From assembly GCA_022885665.1 (NCBI GenBank), contig JAGQDJ010000024.1, forward strand, positions 620,001 through 684,000: 64,000 nucleotides of DNA, read 5' to 3'. The notes under the pieces are model-generated. The model searched no databases and was not told the origin of the DNA. It worked only from the letters and a program-made list of their open reading frames with translations. Of this stretch, positions 49,701-61,600 are shown one piece after another. This stretch comes from Triops longicaudatus (taxonomy: Eukaryota > Arthropoda > Branchiopoda > Notostraca > Triopsidae). The translations under genes and the position numbers were made by a program. Position 1 is the first letter of the stretch. Each line of letters opens with the position of its first letter.

Positions 49701-50645
49701 ATGGAACGTTGCGAAAACGTTAAGAGGGTATCATTCAAAAACGCGGTACCACCCAGCGCTCGGTCAGTGTTGCCTTCCACACGCAAACGGTATTGACCAG
49801 GCACACTCGTCACAGGAATCTGTTTACACAGAAAAAAATGTAATGAGTTTCTCCCCTATACTCATTCATCCAAAATTTTCCTTGTTACAATTCCTTATAT
49901 TAAAAAAATACAACATTTTATTCGTTTCTATCTAACCCTTATTAATTTTACAAATGCAATGTCCTATCATACCACTCTTTGCTAATTAAATTATACATGT
50001 GATCAAATGGCTATGTAAAAAAGCAAATAATAATAATAAATTTAAAGAAATAAAATAAGGAAAATTAAAAATAAATTAAAAATAATAAAAATAAATAAAA
50101 TAAAAAATAAAAATAAATAAAGATAAATAAATATGTGTGAATTCTCTCTCTCTGTCTCTCTTTAAAAACAAAAATTACAATAATAATAATAATAATGGTA
50201 CAAAACTCATCCCACCTTGATCAAGAGAGTTTCAGGGATTCCGGGGCGGCATTCTTGACTAGCCGATCCGATGTCCACTCCATTTCTCAAAATGGAAGCT
50301 CGTACCGTCAACGGAAATTGCGAGTTCAAGATCGTTGCTGCTATCCGGTACAGCTGACCGGGTCGCAGCACTCGACTAGCGACGACGAAATATGTCCTAC
50401 ATTGAGGAGGGTGGAAAGAAAACATCCCGTTATGAAAAGCTTCTATTTATGTTGGAAGAGCTCCAAACTTACGGTTCATTGATCAAAATATTATTTTTAT
50501 CCGTTCGCCGCCCCAGTGAATCGAACGCAGTGAAGTCTAACGAATTGGGCGAACTTTGTCTTGTTGTCTGCTCCCATGAGGGCGCGAAACAAAAAGCTGC
50601 GAGGACTAGCACAGTCCCAAATCTGAAGGTAATCAAACGCTCCAT
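43706..50645 (-). CDS. Mcr: Macroglobulin complement-related protein (alpha-2-macroglobulin/TEP family, LDLa-bearing)
   Basis: Secreted or surface protein of the A2M family; fly Mcr is needed for septate junctions and binding of microbes. Minus-strand exons: 50645-50473, 50396-50216, 49819-49538, 49421-49032, 48953-48723, 48528-48342, 48286-48081, 48025-47774, 47626-47337, 47277-46818, 46763-46587, 46367-45948, 45835-45651, 45592-45295, 45235-44657, 44597-44404, 44338-44164, 44099-43994, 43893-43706. Phases agree throughout; about 1,650 codons. A signal peptide (MERLITFRFGTVLVLAAF) is followed by MG domains (QTEKPVYHQSQSVKFRI). LDLa lies at 750-786 (CDGVFDC, SDKSDE), marking Mcr. The thioester core reads DCGEQNM at 1084. 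The alpha-helical thioester-domain region and receptor-binding domain follow. The C terminus is hydrophobic (YVLVVLVAALTAYW), suiting a GPI signal or membrane anchor. An in-frame upstream ATG at 50726 is separated by an acceptor-like TTTAG. Confidence 0.92.
44598..44656 (-). other. Mcr: GC-AG intron in Mcr
   Basis: The intron after TTTGAG starts GCAAGT and ends CTACAG. Joining keeps frame and restores the expected family sequence (QSFE then IPNAWGHV). Only the second base of an otherwise perfect donor departs from GT, the usual pattern for the rare GC-AG class. Confidence 0.8.
47078..47113 (-). other. Mcr: In-frame TGA segment or 36-nt micro-intron in Mcr
   Basis: Right after the last LDLa cysteine codon the exon reads through to TGA at 47085-47087, then continues in the same frame into conserved A2M sequence (ELMNSVGGLIGPS). 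The stretch from GTAAGC to ATGTAG has canonical intron ends and is 36 nt, a multiple of three. Splicing it would remove the stop but turn the last LDLa cysteine codon into TTT (Phe). Alternatives are a real nonsense allele, stop readthrough or a base error. Confidence 0.55.
48540..48690. repeat. AT-rich low-complexity intron
   Basis: Most of the Mcr intron between exons 5 and 6 is TATA/AATATA-type low-complexity sequence with local palindromes such as ATATATTAAATATATGTA. Confidence 0.8.
50000..50200. repeat. (AAT)n/(AAAT)n low-complexity intron
   Basis: The Mcr intron between exons 2 and 3 is built largely of AAATAA/AAT units, with a short CT-rich patch and a final AAT trinucleotide run at 50180-50196. 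Confidence 0.9.
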
Positions 50646-53600
50646 TCTTCCCACAGCATCACCTAAAGACACGTAAAGGACCAGAAAAAGAGGCATCATA
50701 AATAAAAATGCGAACATATGTGCCATTGTTCACAGATACGCGACTGCACACAATATAATAAGCTACATCATAACAACTCGCGTTCGTCTCAAGTTACGGT
50801 TCTAAGTAGACCCTATGGATTCTATCAATCTCCGGAACTTGATTCGATCTTATTCACCCCCTATTCAACAGTACAACAAGGAATTTGTGCGGGGGAGAAG
50901 AAAACTGCGGTATACACCGCTTTGGCTAAACCTAGGAGATCAGGTAGGCCTATTATCCATGATCTTTTCCAATTCTGCTCTACTTCCTGGCCAGCTTAAG
51001 CAAAGCAGGGGAAGCTTTACCACCCTCGCCCGCCACAAGCCCCTCCCCTTGATAATCACAATCTTCCTAACATCTCTACAGACTTAAATGGTGATACTCG
51101 ACACCCTTTCGGTACCCTATAACCCCACCCTTACCCCATAACCTCCAGCCCTCATAACATCTGACCCCTATCTAAATGCGGATTTCTGACACGTTTGCTG
51201 CTACACAACGTCTATAAATTACCACTAGCGCAATCTTTTATGCGTTTTTGTGCCCATACACTACGATTTTTGGGGAAACCATATGCATGATCAGAAAGTG
51301 CGCGAGAGATTCAACGACGACACGGTCCGGTGGAGGTTCATACACAATGGTGTGAACGGGCCCAACTTTTTCGAGGGGGCGGAAGGGTGATGTTTTATCA
51401 CAGCATCACTGGTCCATGAGCAAAGATTCAGTTTTAGGGGCGAAAACTGCCCTTTGCTTGGAACCCATGGATCATCCTGGGTCATAAAAGTTCCCAAAGG
51501 GGCGATAATAGCCATCCCGTTGCTGGCGTGCTATTTTTTTCTAATCGTAAGCTCAAGGCACAATCTCGCCTCTAACGACAGAGCTCTCAATGATTCATCG
51601 AGCGGCGCATTAACGCCAAGTGTCGTGTGAGATGACAGACGCAACTCTCCGCAATGACTTGTGACGGATGCAATTTGGTTCATGGCACTCGCCAACAAAA
51701 TCTATACGCAAGCCATGCACTGCATGAACGGCATTGGGCAAATAATGAAATATTCCCTTCTGTGTACCTAGCCAAGGACAAGATCGAAGTTTCCGTACGC
51801 TGTAACCTTCCTATTTACGAGTCTTAATTTATACGAATGCATGTTATACGGTTGAAAATTGCTAACATAAATAAATTCACACCGGATGTTGCTATAATTC
51901 GGTACACCATACATCGTCAAGATTCAAAGCTAGTCCAGGGCTTCATGTTTATAGGTTATATTCAAGTCGTGAAGTTTGTAATATTTTATAAATACATAAA
52001 AAATAAATAAACAGGCACGTAAGAAAAAAATCTGGTTATAATTTACAGTAGTCTCCGATTAATTGAATAGCGGTTATATGAGTATTATGCACACTCGAAT
52101 AAAAAGCTGACGGTCTTGTTCCAAATCCATTTAATTCAATTCAAATTCGTATTTTTTAATACTCCGCACATTTGAATACTGTCCATCTGGTCACGAGCCA
52201 ATTCAAACAAGCATTAATTAATTAAGAACTATTTCACAACAATGTGAAACACATTCCTATCTCACAAATGCAAAACATATGGTTCAGTTTATACGCTGTT
52301 CTCGTCAACTGGACACAATAATGGGCTTTACCAATATAAATACTAAATATGTTTCTCATATTCTTAATTACTGGAATTACCTTATGACTTTAAAAATTCA
52401 TCATACATAATTACTAACATCGAATATTAACCAATGCAGGAGCTCTTTTCTATACGAAATGCATCAGAAGTTCACTAAGCTTGGACCCAACGCATGCAAG
52501 TGCCGTACAATTGTATTCAGCAGCGTTATACCAGAGTATACCAGTATTGTAAGGTATGAACTCCATTATATTACTGCTATAGCAGTATAATACGACCTTC
52601 TGCTCAGTTTATTTCCAATTCTTTTTTTTACGACTGCCTTTCTATGTACTACAGTATAATATATAATAGTAGCTCAATATAACAACACGAGCACGAGACC
52701 ATATGGCCTCTTATGTACTTGTGCCTGCTACTGTCCGCCTACTTACGCCACTTGATTCGAGTGTTCCAGCTGAGCCGCTGCTTCTTCCAAACTTTGATCC
52801 CAATCAAAGTGGCTTCCAGATGATCTTCCCGTAGGAGCCCTTTGTAGGTGTACTTAAGTGCTGGTGTCTCTCTCTTTCCGCTTTTCTATGTCTCAGCAAT
52901 ATCTGAACCCGGAAATCGTACTCATTTCAAGCTTTGGGGGTGCTGTAAGCATTCGCAATACGCTGGGCACGTGACCGTTTTTACATACAGTGCGTAAAGC
53001 TTCGAGTCAATGGTGTGACTCCCCCTTTATGGCTCAGCGTCAGGTTTGCAGTCCCGCCATGTTGAAACCATACAGATTGTCCGTAAGCGAAAGGGACAAA
53101 GGGTACCAAGTCCGAAAGCTCGCAATGCAAAACCCAACCCGACCAGCGCTCGTCTCACCGCAGCTGGCGCGCTTTCATACGAACTATTAAATCTGTGCCC
53201 CTCTTGTGCTCTTATGCTATGTGTTAGTCTCCCAAAGGCTATCTCTATTCTTCTACCGTACAGAGTGCCGAAGTTCTCGCACACGAAGTCATCAACTTAT
53301 AGAGAAACGCAGGTCTCATTGGATTGCATGACTTGCAGGCTTTCCATCTGGGTAGCTTCTTCTTTTATCGAAATCCTCTTGTCCGTTAAAACCGACCGAG
53401 AATTCCCTTTTTGTCTTGCACGTGCTCTCAAACAGACCCAAACGGAAAAGTTCGTCATTGATGGTTCTCCCGTGTTCATTTCCTGGAGCAAGAACAACTT
53501 TACAGTCCGGGAAATGGTGCAACGGCAATGACAGACGCGCTGTTTAGAACAGACATCGCAATAGGCCTAAATCCGTCTCCTAATTACTTCTTCAGTAAAT

Positions 53601-54413
53601 TGGCTGATGCACATCGGGAGCTTAGGCTACTCAACCTGGAACGCTCGAGCTCAACAAACACAACAAACAAGCGATGGGAGGCTGGATGCACGGTGCCAGG
53701 TTTCCCACCACTCTTTTATCAACAATGCATCTCAAGCACCGAGTTTCAGCTGCTCGTCCATGTCGTCCCTCCCTCTTTGCCCACCCCTTCGCAGAGCTTT
53801 GCCACGTTTTTTTCCTCTCCCTGACAACTTTCAATCCGGGGGTGTCAGAATTATTGGGTCCCATGAACAGTACGCTCGCGTTTCGCTAGCTTGTATGTAA
53901 ATACGGAAGGGAGAGTTTACCCAATGCACATTTCAGTCTCCGTTTCCCATAACGTGCGAGGAACCCATTGAGGACTTTTCAAAGACGAGACAGATTAGGA
54001 CAAGTTTGCCATGCACGGGACTGACTTCATCGCCACCCCACCCACACACATACATATATAGTCAAACCGCCCACCCTTCAATCATCGCACTACTCAACGC
54101 TGTAAATCGTACCTAACGGACTGAATGGATCAATAAAAAAGGAACTCCCTCTCTCTCACCTGTCGATGCATGTCAATTCCAAAAATGACCCACGCTCCAG
54201 TATCATTCGTCAAAGTAAATGAGCTTACCATGTTATCATTCACTGTCTGATTTCAACCTCAATTAACCTATATCCAGACCAACCGTGAGGGAATTTTCCC
54301 CACGAAGGGAAAACGTTCAATACAAACGGAGGCGAACTCAGCTGAAAAGCAAACTGTCAAGTGAATTTAATGCAAATCGGTCATAACTTTTTAGTCATGA
54401 CGTGGATCTGTTT
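50646..54413. other. 5' flank of Mcr and intergenic DNA
   Basis: Near 50671 the minus strand has a pyrimidine-rich tract and TTTAG before the start codon, which suggests a 5' UTR intron. Beyond about 50.8 kb I see no supported gene. A 161-codon plus-strand frame at 53046-53531 has no recognisable domain and overlapping frames on the other strand are equally long. Confidence 0.5.
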
Positions 54414-55244
54414 CACTGTAATAAAGGGGTACCAATAAATGGCAAAATTACCACCTAAAATTAAAATCGCAACCATTAATTGGTTCCTGCTATCAAAAAA
54501 CGAGCTTGAACTATCAAATGATGGAAAGTATTACTAAAAATTGGTACTTATCACCAAAATTTTGGAAGTGTTTTCCCTGTTATTGGGAACACTTCCCAAA
54601 AATCGGTAGTTTTTATTTTACTTTTTTAACGTGTGGTGGCTTTGAAAGTTTCCAATCCCGCTCCAAAGTCTGTTACGTGTGCTCCCCTGCTATGAGTTTT
54701 CAATACAATTAGCTGTTTAACGTTTCTCGTCCTATTTTTAAATAACTTTACATTTTGACGACAACAATGCAATTTCTCCTTGAACACGCGTTGGGGTGGG
54801 TCATAGAACATTCGCGTAAGGATGGCGTGAGAAAACGCTCGAATGTTGGAAGTTTTAGTCAATAGTTGTAAGTTTTTTTGTTTACTCTTATGGTCTTGAG
54901 TGCTTTTACATTTCTTACAGTTGTACTAATGAATGCTGTTATCTATGTGTATTTCGGACATGTTTGATAATATATATGTTCTAAACAAATAAAAAATGGT
55001 GCTGAAATTGAATTCACTTCATTACCAAACTTTGAATAAATATAATCATTATTTGGAAGTGCATATTAAGTTCATTATAAGGTGCTCAAGTCTACCAATT
55101 TTAGTTTTATAATGTCCCTATTTTTTATACTATTTTATTGGAGCGTTTCTACCACCAATTATTGGTGGGAAAACAGCTCCAGCCTGGTTCCCGCTGTTTT
55201 AGGTGCAATTTTCCACCATTAATAGGGGGACATTTTTTACAGTG
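54414..55244. mobile_element. Non-autonomous TIR DNA transposon (MITE-like), about 830 bp
   Basis: The left end begins CACTGTAATAAAGG and reads on to GGCAAAATTACCACCTAAAA. The reverse complement of the right end begins CACTGTAAAAAATG and reads on to GGAAAATTGCACCTAAAA. The two ends, about 48 bp each, are alike at about 70% by eye. The interior has extra inverted repeats (GGAAGTGTT against AACACTTCC at 54563-54598; CCACCAATTATTGGTGG at 55152-55168). No transposase frame is recognised. Clear target-site duplications are not visible, so the superfamily is unknown. Confidence 0.65.
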
Positions 55245-57299
55245 ATATATTTGTATTTTAACCTAATTATCGTGTATTTTCATTGACTTATCCTCGTGTT
55301 GAATATGCAAATTTTATTAGATTTAAATACTGATTGTGAAAAAAACAATGTATGGTGTCACTTGCTGCCCTACCGTATATTGTAATTTCTCTGTGGTTTA
55401 CATTTGCTTCCCAGGAGGTCAAAGCCTTTTTAATAACTTTTTTTCTTTTTTTCTGGTTATTTTTATGTTAATGTTGTTGCTTTTAAGTTAACTTACAATG
55501 TGATAATACTACGTTAATTTTATTCTGAGTAGCTAAAAAAAATCTGATCCAAGCCCGCCGTTTGGTTTCTAGGCTTTATCGCCCACATGTTACTGTTTTG
55601 TTTGCCTTGAATCTTATACAGCTCTGAAGCTTAATTAAGTTAGCGTACCAAGGATTTGATCAGCATAACAATACAATATCATTCTAGCTGCTGCGTTTCA
55701 CTATACTGCGTTCTGCACCTTGTTTACTTCAGAGGAGAGGGGGATTATCAAAAGTTGCAAAGAAAGGGTGTCGATGACTTCATTTCGAAAAAAGCGCGTG
55801 TGAGCTGCTCCATAGGATTAGGCCTTCACAAAAAGTGATGACGACCAATGACCCTAACCGTTTGGACTCGTGGAATAAAGCCTTTGAAAAAGGGGGAAGC
55901 CTATGCATAATAGCCTGCCAAAGTTCTAAAACCGTTTCACAGGCTTCACCGATCAACGTAGGGGCACGTCGCAAAGATCCGATTACAAGTATACAGTAGA
56001 ACGATTAATTTCATTTAGCTAAGCGTGCTCGTCTTGCATTCCATGCACACCGTGCAAGGTTACCTTTCTGAAACGACTAGTAGAGACGTGTGGAATTTCG
56101 ACGACCGCTAAGACAAAGCAAGCCAAAGTTTGCTGGAAAGCACAAGACACTATCAATTAGGGCTCCCTTGACGCGTTCCGATGTTTTTAAAAGTCGTAAA
56201 CGTCGTAACAATGTCGTCTTGTAGGAATGTGTTCAGTGCACACACACGGAAGTAATGAGCCGGTCTCACGAAGTTAGATAGTTGAAGTTCGATAGTCCGG
56301 AATCCTGGTACACATACGCTCCACAATTTGAACTGTGCACGTTGGGTACGTTGAAAGTAAAGGGGAAAATAAAGCAACAAAACAGCAAATTTTGTTGACT
56401 CACGCAGGTGTTTGTTTTCCAGTGTTATAAAAAACGGTAAGCGTACTTGTACGTACACGTAAAATCCCAAGAGTTAACTACACGGAATCGTTGTGAGTGA
56501 GAAGACCGTACTCGGAGAGATAAGGGTTTGGGTACAACAATGATCTTACACACCGTGCCACCAAAAAGAAACCAGCACCCTTCGACTTCCGCACCCGGCG
56601 TACAACTGGATCCGCACTCCAGGGAAGCGTCGATGGAAAAAGGGGCGTCGTGGGGGAAAAGGCACCCAGCGCGTCTACGGCTCTCTAACCGAGGTGGAGT
56701 GTGTGCTATGTATGCGAGGTTGGCACTCTCCAAGCGCACTAAACATGAAGGCCAGTAGTAATCTGAACTATGAACCTGACCCCGCCATGACTAATGATCG
56801 TTTTTCTTTTCACCTCATTCATCTTTCTTCACTCCTTTTTTATGCACACGCCCTGGCAGTTGTCATCTATGCCAACGTCTGCCGCACTGCCCCTCACTTA
56901 ATAGTGTTTTGACTCTTCCGTGTTTCACAACAATGCGGGTGGAAGTGCAATAAAAGTGCGCGTGTGTACCTTTGCAGAAAATGCGACATTCGCGAACCCA
57001 GAAAGTCAGTCATATCATATGAAACGTGCAATAACGTAAAGTTCTAAGATATTAAATCTGCCACAAAGGGCAAACTTAGTTTAATAACTTTATTATATAC
57101 ATTTCTACATGTTTTTCTTCTCTTTTTGACACAAAAACTCTTCTTCGCATGTACCATCTCAATTTTCAAAATATTGCTAGTCTGCTTCAGAGGAAGACAG
57201 TTATTTAATCCATTTTCACAGATGGTATGTTTATTCAATAACTTATTATTATTTTAAATTTTTTATTATTTTTTAAGTCCATTTATAAAAATTATGTGT

Positions 57300-57580
57300 T
57301 TTTATAAATATACGAGAATGCATTTTACAGGGTGATGAAGCATTTTTATTAGATAAATTTAAAAGTTATAATTCATGCACTTTTGTAAACCACCGGACTG
57401 AAAATATTTTAGGCCTCTCTGACAGTAACCAGAAAAGGCGAATTCACACAACTTCCATACCAAATAATCCAATATTTTAATGTTTATTATTTACATAGTT
57501 TAATATTTTTGTACATTAAACTTAGTTTTATAGTTTCGACGACAATACATTCTACAGGGTGATCAGTCATTCCATACGAA
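57300..57580. repeat. Pair of ACAGGGTGAT-containing direct repeats
   Basis: A segment at about 57310-57350 (ATGCATTTTACAGGGTGATG) recurs at about 57540-57580 (ATACATTCTACAGGGTGATC), preceded in both by a TTATA...ACGA context. This could mark ends of a short decayed element about 230 bp long. Confidence 0.45.
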
Positions 57581-57637
57581 CCGAAATTAGCCTACAATAT
57601 TTTCCTTTTTTTAAAAAAAAAACTACCGAAGTGTAAC

Positions 57638-58600
57638 CACTTTCAAGCTACGCTGACTTTTGGGTAAGGGCAACAATGATGTTCGAAACTGGGTTGCGTA
57701 GGCCAGTCTCGCGGGAGCATTCCGAACATTTTTAAAATAAATGTTAAACAAACTTGCAGAGTGCTTTTTTTTCTTAAGGAAAATGCTTGTGATGGTCCCT
57801 TGCACACGCACTATACCTTTCAAGCTATGGTCTATGCAGCTGAAATTCTGTCATTCCTAGGCTCAACGTTTTACTTTTAACTATATCTGACAAGCGTTTA
57901 TTTAGAAAGCTATCTAGATTCATTTATCTAGATGTATTTTTGACTTTCCAAAATATATAAAGATATGACTTAAAGCACGAGTTAAAAGTCGTTTTCATAC
58001 AATAGTCGAATTTTGTCTCTAACACATATGCCATTATCGAAAAACTTTTAACACGGATATATTTTTTAAATATTTATATGGGTTGCTTTATTGTAAACAC
58101 CCGTTGTGTTTCCCGATGGTAATGAACAGTTTCTAATATACTCAATGACTTTACGAAAGAGACTGTCCTGTCAGATCTTCAATTATAGTCCGATTACACC
58201 TTATTTCGGGTCTTAATCACTTGATTGACCTGAATAAACAAGATTTGGTAGCACGTAAAATGCTCCCTACTTTACATCGTTACATATATGTAACAAGTAG
58301 TATGAGGATCTTTCCCCTTGTTTCATTGTAACTCAAAATCAAAATTCATTATGTTGTGCCACTGTCGTTATTACGACACTCGGTGCAGCAGAATTTAAGT
58401 GACTTAGTGCAACAGCCACTTTCAAGCTACGATGCGCAGCGAACAGGGCAACAACGAGTTATTGTAATTGCTCCTTTTCAAGCCACGTTGGAAGGTGGTC
58501 AAAGCAACAATAGACGCCATTGCCTTTCGAAAACATTCGACCACGCGATAGCCCTCTCATCATTGTTGCGAGCTGACTTCCAATCAAGACGACAATGAGT
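57638..58600. repeat. Dispersed CTTTCAAGCTACG repeat family
   Basis: CCACTTTCAAGCTACG followed after about 20 bp by GGGCAACAA occurs at 57639 and 58412. A weaker copy (TTTTCAAGCCACGTTGG ... AAGCAACAAT) starts near 58476 and a more decayed one may follow near 58540. The last copies are spaced about 60-65 bp apart, so part of this is tandem. Confidence 0.5.
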
Positions 58601-61600
58601 TTCCTTGCCCTTGCAAAAAAAATCTACGCGATTGATTAAACTGCTTAATTGATTGATTTTCGGAATCACTACAGACAATTTACAAATTTGAAGCAAATTA
58701 ACAGTAACGTGCAAAACATACAGAATTACTGAAGCTGAAGAACCTACACGAGTTAACTGAGGAAATAAGATCTGTGCAATTAGCACTATACGACAATACA
58801 TTAAGAATAACACTTAAAGTTCTACTAATCAATCTTGCTTTTAAATTCATGCACGTTGCGCCAAAAAGAGAACAATGCTAGGATAATGTAGGTTTATATC
58901 GGCTTGCAAGTTAATACCTTGTTTTCGACAATAGACAACTTTCAACAATCGTAACTTGCGAGTGAAGCAATAACCGACTTACTGCAATAGTCCTTCTGAT
59001 TGGCAACAATGGGGGTGAAAACGAGCGTGGATAGCGTTAATACGGCCCACAGGAGCGAACAATAAAAGTAAGTTACTGCAGTAAGTACGGCGCAAATTGT
59101 GAACCTAGGCCACAATACTCCATAGAGAAGTCCCTAGTTGCAATTTACAAACCCACAAAAATGCAGTCTACCTAGTCCGGCTCAAACATACGCAGCTGCC
59201 ACATACTCTACTCTACAGGTCTATACAACTTGGTAGTACACTACACATCACAGACACTGAGGCCTATACGACCCTATAAGGTCAGATAATGAACAATCCT
59301 GTGGCCCATGATCTCCTACTTTTCACGGCATCCCTTCCCTCCAAATCTGTGTTAAAGCGAGAAGTTGGCCCAACTTCTCCCCCCCGACGCACCCCATGCC
59401 AACTCATGATATCCCATGTTAAAAACCCCCATCCAGGAAGCAAAAACTGTGCTCGCACCTGCCCGTGATTGAGTTATAGATATGCTAACGCATAAAAACA
59501 GTAATCCTGTCTAAAGCTAAATAAATGAAAAGCCCAAATATCTTTTTCCCATTACCGCAAATCAACACCCCCTTTAAGCCTAAAAGTGGCAAGCTGGCAT
59601 CCGACATGTATACGAGGTCTTGAAAGCTTGGAGGTGAATCTCCAACGCTGCCTGGACCTGCACGTGCGGATGCATTTTTCATACGGATCTCATTACCGTC
59701 AGAACCCGACGAGTTATTTGACAAGATAACACTTGAAGAAGAAAAGAGTTGCAAGAACCAAATCCGTGTAAGCCTACCCCAAGCAAGTGGATTTCAGAGC
59801 GATTGCTTTTATTTCGCCTTCGAAAGCGTCTTTAGCACCATTCACAAGGATGCGCCGACAGAAGAGGCGGAGTTGGCATTAGCAGTTCTATCAATCAAGA
59901 CCTAACGCCCTTTTCATGTGGCGCAAATTGAAGTGCATTCTCTCCTACTGACAAACAAAACAGGGGGATTTTGGTGACCTTTTCTCTACGTATGGACAAA
60001 AGAACTAGTTTTACTTATCTCCAGTTATCCTATTCTTTCACGTTCTACAATAGCTCTTTGTTAAAGGCTACACTTAACGAACAAGTTTACTAGGAACTGT
60101 TGGCATGCTATTACAGGAGAATGCTGTTTTTGATGTGTTTTCGATTTTAGCGCGGTGAAGATATGCATTCGTAGGAAAATATTTTAATTCTGTCTTGTTG
60201 TAATGTACATATAGCTTTGATCGGTAAGAGAGCGATTTATGACATTATGACATACATTATTTAAGACATTATGCAAAAACTCAAAATAAATCTAATATAC
60301 AAAACAGAGAATCAGACTGCGGAAGACGATACGTCGCAAATGCAACACTGGTCAAAGCTCAAAGTCAAAGCTCCCAACAGCTTGGAATTTTACATTGCTA
60401 TTTCCAGCTTTTTTTCACATTTAGGGAATTTGTCAAGAAATCACTGATTGTCTCGGGAAGTGTTGACGAATTTCGGGAATTTGCAACTTGCTGACACGTT
60501 TGGACTTGAAGCTACCTTAAATGTCAGGGAAAAGGGTGAAAAAAATTTGACAGCTGACAGAGACAAATTGAACTCAAAGTAATCTAGTAATTCCGTTCCC
60601 TAGCAATCCATATCAACAACAATACAAGCGCATTATCCGTCATTGGGCACAACTAATCAGCCACTCATCCGTCTGGCTTATGAAAAATGCACAAGATCTG
60701 CAGAGAGAAACGGATCAACACAGATACGTCTTATTTAGACCGTATTTTTCACACCATTGGTGGTAGCCAACACCCGTTCTTGTATGTCACAGCCAGCTGA
60801 CGCCCCATAAACAAACCCCTCGGGGTACAATTAAACCCTAAATGAGGTTAAACAAGTTCCCCTCTCTTTGAACATATCACAAGTCACACGGTAGGGGCAT
60901 CGCATCAATAATCAACGGCTTCATAACTTGTACTCTATAATCATAACAACAGCCGACTTTAAACTCAAGCTTCCCCTCACAAAAGATACAAGCCAAGCAA
61001 AAACTTAACTCACATAAAATGCTAACCCTTCCTCCCAATTTGCATAAGCACAACAGCAACTCTTTATATGCCATGTCATATCCCTTTATACGTCACGCTA
61101 AGCGACAACTGACGGTACAGTCATAACGTGTTTCACTCTCCCCCCCCCCCCCTTTTCCTGTATACCTATTTCCATTCCCCGAAGGTGTCAAATTCTGTAA
61201 CTTAGAAAAATGTTAGTACAGTTGCAGTAGGGTTCAAATAAAAATGTCTTTCTTTTGCTCTCTCTCTCTCTCTTTCCCCTTACTGTGAAATCTTTTTTAA
61301 AACAGAGCGGTACATGAGCTGTGCGAGTGCCAAGGTTAATTACGCAAACTCACGTGTGCTAAGACTAAAAAGCTAGCCCCTCCACCCTCTTCGTCTTTCA
61401 GTGGTGGAAAAAACGAAGGGAAATAGGTTGCATGTTTTGAGTACAGGGTTGCATTCTTAACCTTTTTACGTTGACAGTTACACGCCTAGTCAACGTCTGC
61501 TGAATGTCAAATTCGTGCAAGCTGCTCCATTTCACAACAATAGGAGTTTTCCCCTTTTCGGCTCGCAGTACACGGCCCATCAGAGACAACACAAAGCCCC

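Noticed and set aside
50646..50726. Earlier in-frame Met of Mcr at 50726 as the true start
   Set aside because: A pyrimidine tract and TTTAG at about 50671 look like an acceptor, and the Met at 50645 is followed directly by a normal signal peptide. The longer start would bury that signal behind a second hydrophobic segment.
52572..52587. Perfect palindrome TACTGCTATAGCAGTA
   Set aside because: Only 16 bp in AT-rich DNA, with no other copies or element ends nearby; too little to interpret.
53046..53531. 161-codon plus-strand frame with overlapping minus-strand frames
   Set aside because: Several frames are open over the same 200 bp and none shows a known domain or retroelement motif.
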